The position numbers and the translations under genes were made by a program. DNA of 33,890 nt from Phellopilus nigrolimitatus (taxonomy: Eukaryota > Basidiomycota > Agaricomycetes > Hymenochaetales > Hymenochaetaceae): contig JAJOHG010000278.1 in assembly GCA_021029095.1 (NCBI GenBank), positions 1 through 33,890 on the forward strand, given 5' to 3'. Positions 11,142-23,491 of the stretch are shown here, one piece after another (within the stretch, counting starts at the first letter, position 1; each line of letters opens with the position of its first letter). The notes below the pieces were generated by a model, which saw nothing but the letters and a program-made list of their open reading frames with translations, ran no database searches and had not been told where the DNA came from.

Positions 11142-12079
11142 TGAGATGGAGACGTCGGCGGCCTTTGGGACTCCACGCCGCTGAAGATGTCGAGCAAGAG
11201 GTCGATGATGGTGTGCTGGTGCCCCTCCAGAACCGGCTGAGAACAGAAGTAAAGGTCAAACGATGGCAGGGCAAATTATGGCGTGCGCCACAAAAATACA
11301 GAGCCGAACGAGAGAGGCGTCGAACTAGGGTGTCGGTTGACAATGAGAACGACGGAGAGGAGGCGTGAAGAACGTGGGCGACGGCGGCGCCGACCGGCAC
11401 GGAGAAGTTACCATACTTAGACTAAACGTCCCGCTTTGTCATAACTTACATTATACACGTCAGCCTCTTACCTCATACTTTGAAGTTCGGAAACTACACA
11501 CTGGACGGATTGAATTCACCTTTCTCCTATATCGAAACGGAATTATATTCTCAGATGTTGCAGAAAAGTCTTCGTTAAATCGTGGAGTTTAGATAACGGC
11601 TCATAATCATTTGTTCTATCGGACCTCAAGAATTTCCTCAATTGTCGGTCTAAGGAGTGCCTGTTTCTACATGTATTTCATCTGCCACGAACCCTGTAAG
11701 CTTGATATACCGAAAAGCTCCCTGTCAGCCTGCAGCTCAAGCAGTTCGACACTATTCGGGTTTCTTATGTACTCAATCTGGCATGTCCATGTCCATGTAT
11801 CTCTCATCAAAGATTCGAATAGTTGCGGTCCATCACATTGCGGCTCTTACAGCGACTGCTTGACTTTGGTATCTACCTCACATGATTCATGTGCTGTCTG
11901 TTGAAGCTAAGAGATATAATAGTAGAAGCAACATATTTAGGTCACTATACCAAACAAATTAAAAGAGGGTTAACTATTGTATTTGTTCTTTTTATTATTT
12001 GTCAGATCCTGAAGTGGATGTCAAATGGCTTCCACTTCCCCGTTGTGTCATTATTGGTACGTCACCAAAAATACCGACA
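11142..12079. other. CHS7 upstream region, no clear gene
   Basis: This holds the CHS7 promoter and 5' flank. Frames opposite and beside the CHS7 start (11135-11368 plus, 11038-11400 minus) are Arg-rich shadows. Between 11600 and 11900 there is a Ser/Cys-rich plus-strand frame. On the minus strand a segment at about 11790-11860 reads WTATIRIFDERYMDMDMPD before a stop, which looks coding-like, but an in-frame TGA lies directly upstream. It may be a decayed exon. I see no dependable gene. Confidence 0.35.
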
Positions 12080-12640
12080 TCAAACGTCCGCTCTGGTGTC
12101 AGCGTAAGAGTGCTTTAATGCCGGGGGTTCTAATGTCCTGCGCAGCGTACCTGCATAGCCGACGAACGAAGGAGAACAAGCTTCTTTATCAAGGCGGGGG
12201 ACCTATATCAAAAGGGGGGAAAGTATACAATTGTGTATATAGCAGCCGCATTGTACTGCGCAAGATTTGCGTGTGGAAACACGATAAAGGTTTGAACCGC
12301 TGTATGAATAATGAAGAGCGCGAACGCCATGATTGATAGCTACGATCAGTAAGGAATCGTAGCAATCTTATAGTACCCGCAAAACTTAAGGACTGTCGTG
12401 AAAGCCTTTTTGTTTTGATCCATCCCACGGGTTACTGCGAAAGGAATCCCCGAAACGTTTGACATGGAAGAAGGCACTTGAAGGAGAAGATAAACTCACA
12501 AGCAATACGAAAGTAAACAAAAGCCCACCGATAGGCGAGGTTATGAATAACATGCATGAAACCCGCGGCTTCGGTGATTGCAACTCAGGAGCGCTAGCAT
12601 TTTGAAACTTTTCCAAGATATCAATAACGCCGCTACACAT
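12080..12640 (-). CDS. Candidate exons of an unrecognised membrane protein
   Basis: Three minus-strand segments join in frame across plausible introns. About 12500-12636 codes GVIDILEKFQ, then a hydrophobic run SCMLFITSPIGGLLFTFVLL ending at a GTGAGT donor. 12229-12339 codes LSIMAFALFIIHTAVQTF and then IVFPHANLAQYNAAAIYTI, between a CGTAG acceptor and a GTATAC donor. 12151-12202 codes VPRLDKEACSPSFVGYA. The two long hydrophobic helices, the matching phases and the splice signals argue for a real or recently active gene. I could not find a consistent 5' end: the frame upstream of 12636 does not splice cleanly to the Leu/Glu-rich frame at 12700. The 3' end could be the TGA at 12080-12082 or lie further on. 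I do not recognise the family, and this could be a gene fragment. Confidence 0.35.
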
Positions 12641-13109
12641 ACATGCGGTGAAGCGAACAGCATCGAGGCTCACCGGAAGAACATTTACGCACCCTTCATT
12701 AGGGCTTCAAGTTCCGGGATGTGAAGTCAGCCGACAGAGGCGAGGAGCCTTGAGTTGCTGGAAAGGTCCCTGTTGTGCTCCCTAATAGTCATAGACTTGA
12801 ACACAATATAAAGAGTAGCTTTCCAGAAACATGTTCTAACTAATTTTATGACCAGGACGTCGACATGTTGAGAAGATCAAGATAGTATTTCGAGTGCCTT
12901 GACCCATCGTATGTTAGTAAAAATGGTGGATCAATCATAAATCACTCACGAAGCAAGTGCTTTACAGAATAATTCCTGGCTTCCACAGCGCTGAACCGTC
13001 AAACGAAGCACGCGGGGATGACTTCATTCTGGAGAAGAAGACCGCCATACTCGGACTTCCGACTCGCCGTTCGCCGATCCTCGGCGCAATAGTTGGCGAG
13101 CTATAGGCT

Positions 13110-13298
13110 TTAGCGCGGATATGGGACAGAAGGGATTCTGCATTCTGCTTCCAAATACACTTCGAGCTCCGGACGGTGAGAGTGGGTTTCATTCCAGAGG
13201 AGGTTACGGCGAGCGCCGATATAGAAGTCTTGTCTGGATACCAAGGTGAGAAGCGGTTGATTTTTTTCGCGTGAGAGCTTGTCGAGTTCACAGAGAAC
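13110..13298 (-). CDS. Candidate exon, unknown product
   Basis: A 62-codon frame that begins right after a CTTAG acceptor-like site and ends in TAA. It reads VLCELDKLSREKNQPLLTLV near the start and RNLLWNETHSHRPELEVYLE towards the end, a composition typical of a folded protein rather than of random frame translation. Another frame about 50-440 bases upstream on the same strand (13349-13741, GTG-opened, signal-peptide-like Leu-rich start) could belong to it, but I could not join them. I do not recognise the family. It may be one exon of a gene spanning 13.1-13.8 kb, or a chance frame. Confidence 0.25.
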   Translation of the reverse strand, partial: VLCELDKLSREKNQPLLTLVSRQDFYIGARRNLLWNETHSHRPELEVYLEAECRIPSVPYPR

Positions 13299-14847
13299 CT
13301 AAGCTTGGCTATGACGCCCGCAGACAAGCACAGGGTTGGAGATGAGCTTTACTTAGTATCAAGGACGGTAGTTTGCTTAACCACGAGTTTGAGGCTGTAC
13401 AATAATGCACTGTATCGAGGAGCACACCTTGTAAGGGGATTTACATATCGAGAACAGAACTCTGATTTCCGCAGCTCGAAAAAACAAACATCCCACTGAT
13501 ATTGACAGCTTCGAGATGAAGAAGTAGCTTCGATGCAGCTCACAAAAGAGGACAAGGCTGCTTTGAATGTATCACATTGCCATTGCGACGGGATCTCTAC
13601 CAGTGCGATCTTTTGGATCGCAACAACTTGAAAATGACGCCGACGTCCAGGAGTCCCAGTCAGAAAAATAGCTTCTAAATTGGCCAAAAGCAGAAGCCAA
13701 ACAGAGCAAGCAGCAGAAGAGAGATCTTTCGATGTCAGCACTTCTAGGTATTTCGTCTTCCTTGGGGTTTGATCGCCATCAAAGCAGCTGCAGCTGGCTA
13801 TCTATCGGAGTTGAAATTCAAGTAGTGGCTGGAACCGTGAGAACAACACGATTATCTCATCATTTGATCAGTCCGCAATGGGCTTGCTCGTAACTCTGTT
13901 GTTCCTTCTAATTCAGCTGTAGGTTCTGGCACCTAGCAGGTCATCCTCGAGCTAGAGACTCGCACTTGAGAGCTCTTCATGTAAGTCACCGGGTCCTTGT
14001 CCGCTTTGTTCTCAGTCAAAACGGGCATCTCTCCTCGATCCTGGGACTCTACATCACAGCTTAGCGCAGCTGACTTGTTGCCCCTCTTCTGCCGCCTTTT
14101 CTTCTCAATACCGTGATTCTAAGTACATCACGATTTACTGGACTCGGTATGCTCGTCAGAACTATCTAGTCTGTTAGCATTCAAATCAAGAAGGATATCT
14201 GCTCTTCTCCAATGGAGAACATAGCCTCGTGTAATTTTACAAGGCGCTTTCAGCGACTGCATCCGCAACTAAACCGCATCAATCTGAAGCACTCGTACTG
14301 GCGAAGGAAAGATTACAACGAACATATGATTGACGCAAACTAGGCTATGATGAATCTACGTGGATCTCGGAGCCTGCTTGTGCCTGCTCTTGGGATTACA
14401 CTTTTGTTCGAATGCTAACGTTTGGAAGACCACGCGCTGAGTTCGAAGTGGTAATGCAATGCCAAATAGCAAATCTCCCGAATGTGTGTACAGGGAGATC
14501 AGTCAAGAACCACCGAAGGTATCAGGTGGGTATGCAATATGTTCTCGACTTATAGTGTCGGCATAACCCCGTTGCCCCTTTAGCTACGCACGGTCTTTGT
14601 GTGCATCAACCACGCATTTAGAGCCTGGAATGAATACGGAAGGAAGGCGTGGTTCATCTGAGTCCTCATAATTTGAGGCGCCGGCCTTAGAACTTCACTG
14701 CTACCGACACTAATATTGGTTTTTAGGCAGTACCACCGAATCTTTCCTAAACCTTCTGCTTTACACATCACTGCAAATAAATATTTCAATTATACTTGTC
14801 CTTATTATATGTATATGTGGGAATGTGAGCGTTTCTCCGCCGAGATT

Positions 14848-14872
14848 GATGATGATGATGATGATGATGATG
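14848..14872. repeat. (GAT)8 microsatellite
   Basis: Eight uninterrupted GAT units plus one base, in a non-coding stretch. Likely length-polymorphic between strains. Confidence 0.95.
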
Positions 14873-17800
14873 AGCGATGAAACTCAAGATTACGCGCCAG
14901 AAAAAATCAAAAACCTCGCAATTTCCTTTCACTACACAAAAGAGTGACGTCATCAACTGACTGCCTTTTACAGAACCTCAAGCGCTTCAGCTTGCTTCCT
15001 CCTCGTGTTCATCAACTCTCCTATCCCGTATTATTTCTCACGATGTGAATCGTGTTTTATTTAAACCAGACTAGCTCACAAAGGATCAGGAAACGCCGGG
15101 AAGTTGCGTAGGTGCGTGGGCCTGAGCCGATTCATCGCGATGTGATATCAGAGCAACTAATACTTCCACGAAACGAAGCTCGTAGCTGTCGAGGTGTTTA
15201 TAGCAATTATTTACTTATTTCACGGTCATGCCAGCGCATTTCGCGTGCGTTGTTCCAGAACACCAGGAACAGGTTGTTACAAAGAATCAGCTAGGAGATG
15301 AGACTGCGATTGTTATCACTTATAAGCATGCACCCACTAGCGTTACTCCACAGGATTAGCACTGGTTTTTGGTCCTTCTTTTTAGCCCTCTTGGCATCTG
15401 GGCTCGTGCAAGACGAGGGTACTCCCTCCAGCATATTGAAAACTATGCACAGCACGTTGTACCTTCATTGCAAATAAACAACCCTGAGTCTCGACGCATT
15501 GTGCGCTTTGGTTACCCCCGCCGAAGCTTTAATGAACTTGCTGGTTCGGCCGGGAAGCTCGCTCAATATCGAACGAGCGGATGAAGGGGCAGTTTATAAT
15601 TCCAATCGCCTCGCCTCGCGCTTCAACCCGCTTGATTTGTCTGTCGACCGCAGAGTGCAGTCTCCTTCGGGTGTAGGCTAGTCCTGGAGCCACCTTTCTT
15701 TGGAAATCTCTTGGAATCTCTGTGCTGTGTTCTTTCTCTGTCCTCGTGTCTCCAGCTCCGCCTTTCTCGTGTATTAGGAATGTCGAATCTTTCTTGTGAG
15801 CCTCTGCCCCTGGCGGAACATGCGACCCGGAAGTTATGAAATAATTTAGACTATCCAAAGAGCGGACGGCCGCAGCAGACCGGGACGTCCTGAGTGCAAT
15901 CCCGCGGACGGTGCATAGGCGACCCCAGAAAACATCTGCAATCTTTGGTATGTAGTTGGAACCATTTTGTGATTTCTCTTTTGTGTAGGCACGAGACTCG
16001 TTTGATCCCGTTAAGTATTCCAGTAAGCTGATCCGATCGGAAAGTACTCTAGAGATTATTGACTGGGATTTGGATGACCAGGGGTGGAGTTTGCAACGTA
16101 TCTTGCCATCTAACGCGAGATGTGTGAATGTTTAGGGCTGTAGTGATCCACATTGCCCCAGTGTTGTACATGTACGTGTCTCATAATTTACAATAAACTT
16201 TCCATTATTTTTAAATTCTCAGAGTTTGGCAAACTGTCGTCGCCGACGGACACGTAGTTCGCCTAAGCTTCATCGAATGTTTTTCGTGATGATGCGTGTA
16301 CAAGCAGGCTTAGCGTCGGGGTGTCGTTATTCCTGCTTCAATACATATCCGCAAGTCCATGGATACCGAAGAGAGGGGAGAGGATGTTGTAAATGTAGTC
16401 AGACCTTGAACTTTGCGTCGTCGTTTCTTAAGAAGAGCGAATGTCAGTGCGCCGTGGTGCTTGTTTTCGTATTCCTTTCTTTGGGATATAAGCATGCGTC
16501 TTTTCACCTCTAAGGCTTCGACCGAATTTTATGTCGGCGTCGTCGTTAGCCAGCGTCTATACTCTTTTTATGTTTACATAAGCAGTCCGAGGTACTCAAA
16601 ACGTCGCCGAACATGCCGAAGCACTTTTGAACCTCCGATCTCGGCTCAGTTTCGGCACATCACGCTTTTAGGCAAATGGGGAAGCAAGTTCTCACCAACA
16701 AATTTGACCCAAAACTGATTGATTGAAAAAGGCGGCTTACATATGCAATGCAGAAGGTGGTTGCCATGGAAGATATGTAAAATGTCACAAACCCCAGCTA
16801 GCCTTAGTAAACCTAGAAGAAACTCAGGAATCAAGACCCGCCAATTACAATATTGCTCGGTGTGCACTTCGAGGCGCCATGCGCCTGAAACATTCGTTTT
16901 TCTTATCTCAAGCTTTCTGCTCGTCTGGTACTTCTGGCGGCCCTAAATAGCTCCTTTTTGCCTAAGTCTCGGATATGCAACGCGATTCTCCTCCACGATT
17001 CTAGGCACCGCGATGTCGCTCCCGAGATTGGAGAAGACCTAAGGGGGGTGAAAAAAACGGTCGGCTCGGAAGCTGGAATGCACGCTTGCATATCCGGATG
17101 GCCTAATTTCATTCTTAATTCAGTCCAATCTCGATTATTGGAGCACACGGCCTCTACAAAAAAAATGTCGCGGATACGTATGTGACTTGATCTGCTCGGA
17201 TCAATTGCTATATTTTTTCCAAGCTCGGTGTGTCTTACTCAGGCACTCGGCGAAGCCGGACATACGTACTTTTCCACGAGGCTGACGGACAATCTGGGAC
17301 AGATCCTGATCAATCACATCGATCTGCAATATTACGCTTACAAGCGCTTACGTCATGCAACGGTTTGTGGCTGGTATGTAAATCTTCGCCAAGCATATCT
17401 TAACTAACTAGAGGAGATTCCACTTTATCACTGTGTTGCAATTACTCTTCCTGTCCTTTGTCATTTTAAGCTTTACCATGGCACGTTTTGATATCCCTAT
17501 GGACTTCACTGATCCGAAGATACGTATGCAGAACGTGGATTATGTCCTGTTTAAAACAAATACAACTGAACTATAACGTGTTTGGACGTCAGAGTGGCTT
17601 GTTCGAAGCGCCATGACGGATGCGGGCTTTTCCCTTGCGGAGATTATGCTGCAAGCGCAGCAATGGCGAACCGACAGGTAAAATGGATTGCATTTATGCG
17701 CGCCCCGGGCCTATCGGCAGGACTAAGAGCTGTAAATCAAATACGTGCTCGTATTTTTTGGGTGTCATTGCGGATTTATGGTGGCTTGTTTTTCTTAGAC

Positions 17801-18646
17801 CGCGCTCTTGTGCTGGTATGCAATTTGCCCGCTATTAATGCGCCGAAAATTACAGTTGCACCGTTGGGGCCCGTTCTTCCTGCCCCAGAGTGAGGCATGT
17901 GACTTTCTGTGAAACAACTGAAAAAACGGAGGGGGGTGGGATCGATATGGCGGATTTAACGAGGTGCTCAAAATTCCAAGTCCGATGCTTTCTCTGAATG
18001 TAGCTGCGAATGAATGCCCGAAGCTAGGCTAATTCTGCCTACGACTTATGCTCGACGCGTCTTCATCTCATGCAGAACTTGTTCTTAGTCGTTGATGTCA
18101 TATTAGTACGGGCACAATATTAGACCAGGATCTGACGCGGAGCTTACATCCCATACGACGGAAACGCAAGAAGGCGTACACAACGCTCAATTTACTCGTC
18201 GCCCTGCTATCTTGTGTGATTCCGAAGACGAACTTATATTACAGTTATAACTAGGTCGCAAGACGCTCGATGAACTGTACACGGTGAAGCATACGGAAGC
18301 GTCCATACTCCAGCCACTCGCCAGCTTGCGAACATTCCCAGCCCGGATGGAAGACGGTCGCGTTCCCAGTTTCTTCCGAGCTTAGTGCAGCTCCGCGTTC
18401 CCAGAGCATGCACCAGCACCAGGCGGAAGCTGAAGGCCTGCCTCGTTGCAGAGGCACGCAGACCCTGTATACATGTATGAATTGATAGCTATAACTATGC
18501 AGCGTACTTGTAACATCTGAACCCCACCCTCGGCGGGCGGGAAGAAGCGCCGGTGAACAATGTGAGGATGTGCGCATAGACGAATTTGGATACAACCCTC
18601 GGAAGCAACGCGCAAACTTGGAAGATGGAGATGGATACTGGATACC

Positions 18647-18678
18647 AGTGGCCATGGGTTCGAGTGGCCATGGGTTCG
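18647..18678. repeat. Exact 16-bp tandem duplication
   Basis: The 16-mer agtggccatgggttcg occurs twice head to tail with no mismatch. The second copy runs into GATTCC, producing a T-loop look-alike, but no tRNA cloverleaf forms around it. Confidence 0.9.
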
Positions 18679-19503
18679 ATTCCAGCGCGCACGCACGCGG
18701 CCATTTTCAGACGCAGCGTGAGTAAGCGTCGTTGACGCGCTGGGCGCGAGGCAGGAACCAGGGAGATCGACGAAGCGAATACTTCCTTTGCCCTTTTCGC
18801 GGGAGGCTGCCTTCTCCGGGGCGGCGACGCTTTTGGCGGACTTCAAGGTTCAGGCAGTGGCTTCCCATCCCAGAAGTTCGAGTCCTTTGGCAGAGCGAGG
18901 GTTTTTTCCTCCGACTATCGCCCCAGACGGGCACAGCGTTGTCGACTGATTTGTAGAGTACACGCGTATGGAAAGTAGACATGTTGATGAACAGACACGT
19001 CGGGAAGGCATTCCGGAAAAGTATCTGTGCCAAACTGAGAGACTTGGGCCGCAGCCAAACACTTATTAAGGCGAAGCAATTCGAGCTTCTTGCTTGTAAA
19101 ATTGAGGCTCGTGACTAACAGACAGTTGCTCATCAGTGCTGCGCTGCCTCCTAACGGGAAAGACATATTGCAAACCCTAGGCGATTGTCGCCGCACAGAA
19201 GCCTACGAAGTTTCGAGCGAAAAGGTTCCAATACAGCTGCGTTTGTGCATAGCATATGCATGGGGAACTACTCAAGCTCGCTGACTCGCGATTGACGCAT
19301 AATTAGAAGCCAAGACATGCATGGAACTGCGGGAACAGACATAGAACCGAGGAGACAAGACTGGGCTCGTAAAATCTGCATACAGTTGATTGATCAAGCG
19401 CATAGGATCGCGGGTCTGCCCAGTGCAGTTTGAACACTGGCAGCGAGGAGGCGAGGAAACACGACGGCGACAATTGCAAACGCGTCTGCGATCACGTCGC
19501 GAG

Positions 19504-19533
19504 AAAAAGAAAAGAAAAGAAAAGAAAAGAAAG
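19504..19533. repeat. (AAAAG)n pentanucleotide repeat
   Basis: Five to six AAAAG units with a ragged left end. It lies in a region without a supported gene. Confidence 0.9.
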
Positions 19534-21830
19534 TTCGAAATATCAGGCGGGCGACATCAGGAAGTCGGATTTAGACAGTTGGCTCATGTCTGAACATTGC
19601 GACACGTGCACAGCGAGTTACTTGCTTGAGCGACGAGGCGAATCACCCCGTGTCTTTGTTGATCTCCCCAGCAATCAAGACGACTCCAATCTTGACGAGT
19701 TCGGAATTTGGGCTGCTTTGGATTTGAGACTGACGGTCATGCGGCGATGGGACTGGTGCAATCTATTGATCATGTAAAGGACTGACAGCCACGTCAAAGC
19801 AGCAGCAGAAATAACACAACGCCGAAGCAATCGCCGCACGTCTGCGGAAAACGGAATATGCGCCGTCCGCGGAAGCGTTCGCGTTTCCGTCGAGTCGATT
19901 CGCAGCGCAATGGCACCTGGGTGTCTCGGCGAGTGGGCAATCAGTTGCAGGAAGGCCGTGCGGTGCGGACCCTGTTGCGCACAGACAAAGACACTGGCGA
20001 TGCGGCTTTTGAGAGCCGCTCCGCACGTTTATATCCTTTTTCGCACACTTGTCGAGTCGGCGAGAACCGAAGGGGACTGGCGTGTATGTTTTTAAAAAAG
20101 GGTTGTTCTTCGCGCTCTTCGATGAAAGCGGAACTAGGATGGATACCCGCCTGCGCAGAACTAAACTTTGCATGGTGTGTCCGTGCAATTTCGCTCGTAC
20201 CCGCGCGGACATGAAGCGTCGCAGCCATGCGCAGGCAGTAAGTTCGCGCTTCGTCATTACTGCACTTGCGTTCTTTTGGCACCGGAACAGCGCTCTGAAC
20301 AGCTGAGTTAAAAGAGAAGAAGGCAGAGGTCACGAGACGCCGCTTCGCCGAGCAAGGCAGGCAGGTATCTAGGCATCCAACCGACCGAAAACAAGAACTG
20401 GACAACAGACAGCCAGACAAGCAGACATGCGGTGCGCCGCTCATCAGCGCCGCCTCAGCAGGCAAGGCAAGTCCGACCTAGGTGCATGGATGCCGGATGA
20501 CACGCACTCACCGGGCCTCGCCCGGGCTATAGCCACAGTCCGCAGAGTCCACGGTCACGAGCAGCGAGGCGTGGGGCCGAGATTAGACAGACGAGGAGCT
20601 GCGGCGCACGCGCTCGAGCAGAGCAAGCAAACGCAGGCACCTATAGGCCCGTCGCGACGCGCAGATAGCCCGGGGCTGCCCCTTCCGGCCTTTGCAAAGC
20701 GGAAGAGGTGCGCGAGCGGAGCTGCCGGGCGTCTCCTGTATATGTGTGTGTGTCAGTGTTGTCGGGACACTCGGCAGTGCCTGTTCTGTTTCTGTGACCG
20801 GTACCTTCCTTCAGATGTGGCTCGTGCAGATCAGGCGCTGTCATTTGCAAGTTCGTTGCATATGTATTTTCATTTCGAGCATGCCAGTGCCAGTCAAGAA
20901 AGGATACCCAAAGCGAAAATGAGGCGGTGCGATCTGCCGAGCACCGAGCACCGAGCGTCTGTCGACGTTGTAATTTTCCGGGCCAGATATAGCTGGCTCA
21001 GTTGCTCTTTGATTTTTTTTAAAGATGCGTGAGTCATACGATGAGAAGGTTAGAAAGGCCAGATCCAGCGGTAGATCATCGTGAAGGACATGCAAAACTC
21101 AAATCACCGCAATGCCGTACCGGGTGCCTCAGAGTCAGACCGAGCTGAGCTAATGAATTTTTTATGATTTGGTGGAGCATAAAAAAGAAACGGTCTCGAC
21201 ATCTCGATTTCACGAAAGGGAGCGAACAAGGGCGCCGTCGACGTCGAAAAAAAGAAAAATGAGTCTCCAAGGAAGAAAAAAATAGCTGCGCATTTTTGTT
21301 CTTGCGGGATGGAGCACGGAGCAAGTCAAGTGGAAAAAAAGGGAACGGTGTTGCCGGCCGCTGCGGCTGCCGTGTCTCGGCTACGTCCCTCGGCACCCGA
21401 TGCGGGATACCCGGGTGGAAACTTCTTCCTTCAAAATTTTGGCTTGCCCTATTTTAGCAGTTCCCTCGCGTACCTGCCAAATTCGGCAGGCTTGTCAGGC
21501 GAATTGACTCTTTTTCGTTATGCGGGCCCTTCCATTGCATGGCTGGTCGTCAGGCACGCCCTTTCTGAGCGAAACGGGGGCGTGTGACGTGCGTGCATTG
21601 CACGGTGGCTTTGTGACGCGTTTCCACCCTTCCCCTTTCAGGTGGTCTTGCTGCTCGAATCGGGCAGGTACTTTCAATCAAACGCGTCGCGTCACATCAC
21701 AGTCGGGAGATGTTACGCTCTAAATTACAACAACACGGTCGGCGGTATCAAATCCATGAGAACTTACGCATGGGAGAAAAATGTGGATAAAGTAAGAAAT
21801 GAAGGGTGGGGAAGGATGAAGTATATAGCC

Positions 21831-21880
21831 GGTGTTGGTGTTGGTGTCGGCGTCGGCGTCCGTGTCTGCGTCGGTCTCGG
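21831..21880. repeat. (GGYGTY)n hexanucleotide repeat
   Basis: About eight six-base units, GGTGTT changing to GGCGTC and then decaying (CGTGTC, TGCGTC, GGTCTC). It would code Val-Gly repeats on the plus strand and Asp-Ala/Asn-Thr repeats on the minus strand, but no supported gene covers it. Confidence 0.85.
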
Positions 21881-22670
21881 ATGTGCACGCCTTGAAATGA
21901 AAAACTAAAAGGGGAATGTGCATAAGTGACGGCGGGTGTTGTCATATGGGAAACGAGGGGTGCGCAGTAAATCGAGGTCGGGACGGAATCGCGCTGGAAC
22001 ACTCTCGAATGGGATCGAATCGATATACTGTATCCGCAGCGAGCGCTATCACATGTGGCTCGAATGTATGTCTGGCACATCGTTTACCATCGGCGCTGTT
22101 GCAGTTGATATGCGACGGCATTCATAAGCACATTCTCGCGCGCGCCCCCCGAGACCTCAGGCCTTAGGCTCGGAAGGCAAGTGGAATGCAGATGGGGGAG
22201 GAGACGGATGGGGAAGCCGAAGAAGGGTCGGACGGGTCTTAGGGATGATCGTGACGTGGACGATGATTACAACGGTGGAACAGAGTGGACATTTCTGAAT
22301 TGCGTGCACAGGAGATGCATAGAGATAGATAGACGAAAGACGCGCGTGGGCGAGATTCGGATAGAGATGGGGCGAGAACCGAGGAGAGGATCGAGTTACA
22401 AACTCTGAAAAGACGTCGGATGGCGAGACGCGCTACGGCGGCGAAGGAAAGATCCAGAAAGAGCACATGGGCCGGGAAGGGAATGCATGCGTGCGGATAT
22501 GCATATTCAGACATGTAATGTGAACAACGGAACAAAAGCGCCCCCAGATCCTTGCGAGCTGCAAATACATGTACATCTAAGTACATCTACGCGGAAAAGA
22601 CTGCAACCGGAAAGCGAAGCGCGGTGCAAAGCGACAGAGATCTGAAGCAAGTGAGACGGCGCAAACCTTA

Positions 22671-22793
22671 GTCTTGACCTGTCTTGTCTTGTCTTGTGTT
22701 TGGCGATGCTCGCCGGAGGGCGAAAGAATATAGAAAGAGGAAGGAACAAAAGGGAAGGGCCGGGGCGGCGCCGCGGTTGCATTGCATTGCATG
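22671..22793. repeat. GTCTT and CATTG pentanucleotide repeats
   Basis: GTCTT units recur at 22671-22699 (one spaced copy, then three in a row), and three CATTG units lie at 22779-22793. Both have a five-base period, like the AAAAG run further left. Confidence 0.8.
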
Positions 22794-22985
22794 GATATGG
22801 ACTGGGTAATTTGGAATGGATTGGGATGGCTTCGAAGGGGCGAGCGGCGAGGAGTGATTCACTGAATCTAGGGAGAAGTTCTGCGATGTGATACGGATGG
22901 GATGGATGGACGAGTAGACGGACGAGAGATGGCCTTTGTTGATTGATTTCAGATTTCAGCTTAGCAGCGGGAGGAGGGGCTTGCC

Positions 22986-23019
22986 GTATGCGGGGTATGC
23001 GGGGGTATGCGGGGGGTGT
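22986..23019. repeat. GTATGCGGGG tandem repeat
   Basis: Three copies of a 10-11-base unit GTATGCGGG(G)n, in which the G run lengthens from four to six across the copies. Such G-runs could form a G-rich secondary structure; that is inference. Confidence 0.8.
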
Positions 23020-23271
23020 GCATCACGGGAAAAGGGTTTCTATGTCAATCTACGGGATATGCAGGCGATGCAGGGTTTAGGCAGGGACGATCTGTCGACT
23101 GCGTTCGAGCCCGATATGGACTGGACGCTGACACAGCAGAGTTAGAAGTCCGACTGAACTGCCTAAAGCAGCGGCAAACCTTGGGAAAGGCTATGGAAAG
23201 GCTACAAGTCAGGGTCCGATCAGAGAGCACGCATGCGCACGGGCGTGGGAGCGGGCACCGGCGCAAACCCA

Positions 23272-23415
23272 TTTTAAATATCTGGCCTCTGCATTTATCT
23301 TTATTTTTATTTTTTATCTTTATTTTTTTTTGATTCGGTTTCTGCATTTCTGTGAGAAGGGGTGACATAAGCAGGCAAATTTTAATTTTAATTTTAGTTT
23401 TAATTTTTTTGAGTT
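23272..23415. repeat. AT-rich tracts before the cyclin gene
   Basis: T-rich stretches built from TTTAT/TTTTTAT units (23283-23332) and from TTTTAA units (23380-23412) lie 80-210 bases upstream of the cyclin start. Poly(dA:dT) tracts of this sort commonly exclude nucleosomes at fungal promoters, so they may mark the cyclin promoter. No canonical TATA element can be singled out. Confidence 0.55.
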
Positions 23416-23491
23416 GGACTCAAAACCCGACGCCATGGACCCTCCGAATCCGAATATTTTGTCTTGATTTTCGCCGCCTTTTTCTTGGGCG

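Larger units (their letters stand above)
13742..23491. other. Gene-poor 9.7-kb region upstream of the cyclin gene
   Basis: I find no recognisable protein domain, transposase, reverse transcriptase or RNA gene on either strand. The longest ATG-opened frame is 20427-21032 on the plus strand (201 codons, Arg/Ala/Ser/Cys-rich, no motif), which I do not call. The region instead carries short tandem repeats, listed separately, and becomes repeat-denser and finally AT-rich towards 23.4 kb. It may hold decayed transposon sequence, long untranslated leader or regulatory sequence for the cyclin gene, or small intron-split genes that cannot be seen by eye. Confidence 0.4.

Noticed and set aside
11038..11400. 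120-codon minus-strand frame as an N-terminal extension of CHS7
   Set aside because: It is in a different frame from exon 1. The ATG at 11141 gives the family-typical Chs7 N-terminus, so the frame is leader or shadow.
18640..18690. T-loop-like sequence GGGTTCGATTCC suggesting a tRNA
   Set aside because: The flanking five bases cannot pair as a T stem, and no acceptor, D or anticodon arm can be placed. It arises from the 16-bp tandem duplication.
20427..21032. 201-codon plus-strand frame
   Set aside because: It starts with ATG, but the composition is Arg/Cys/Ser-rich and irregular, with no motif, and it overlaps equally long frames on the other strand. It is more likely chance in GC-rich DNA.
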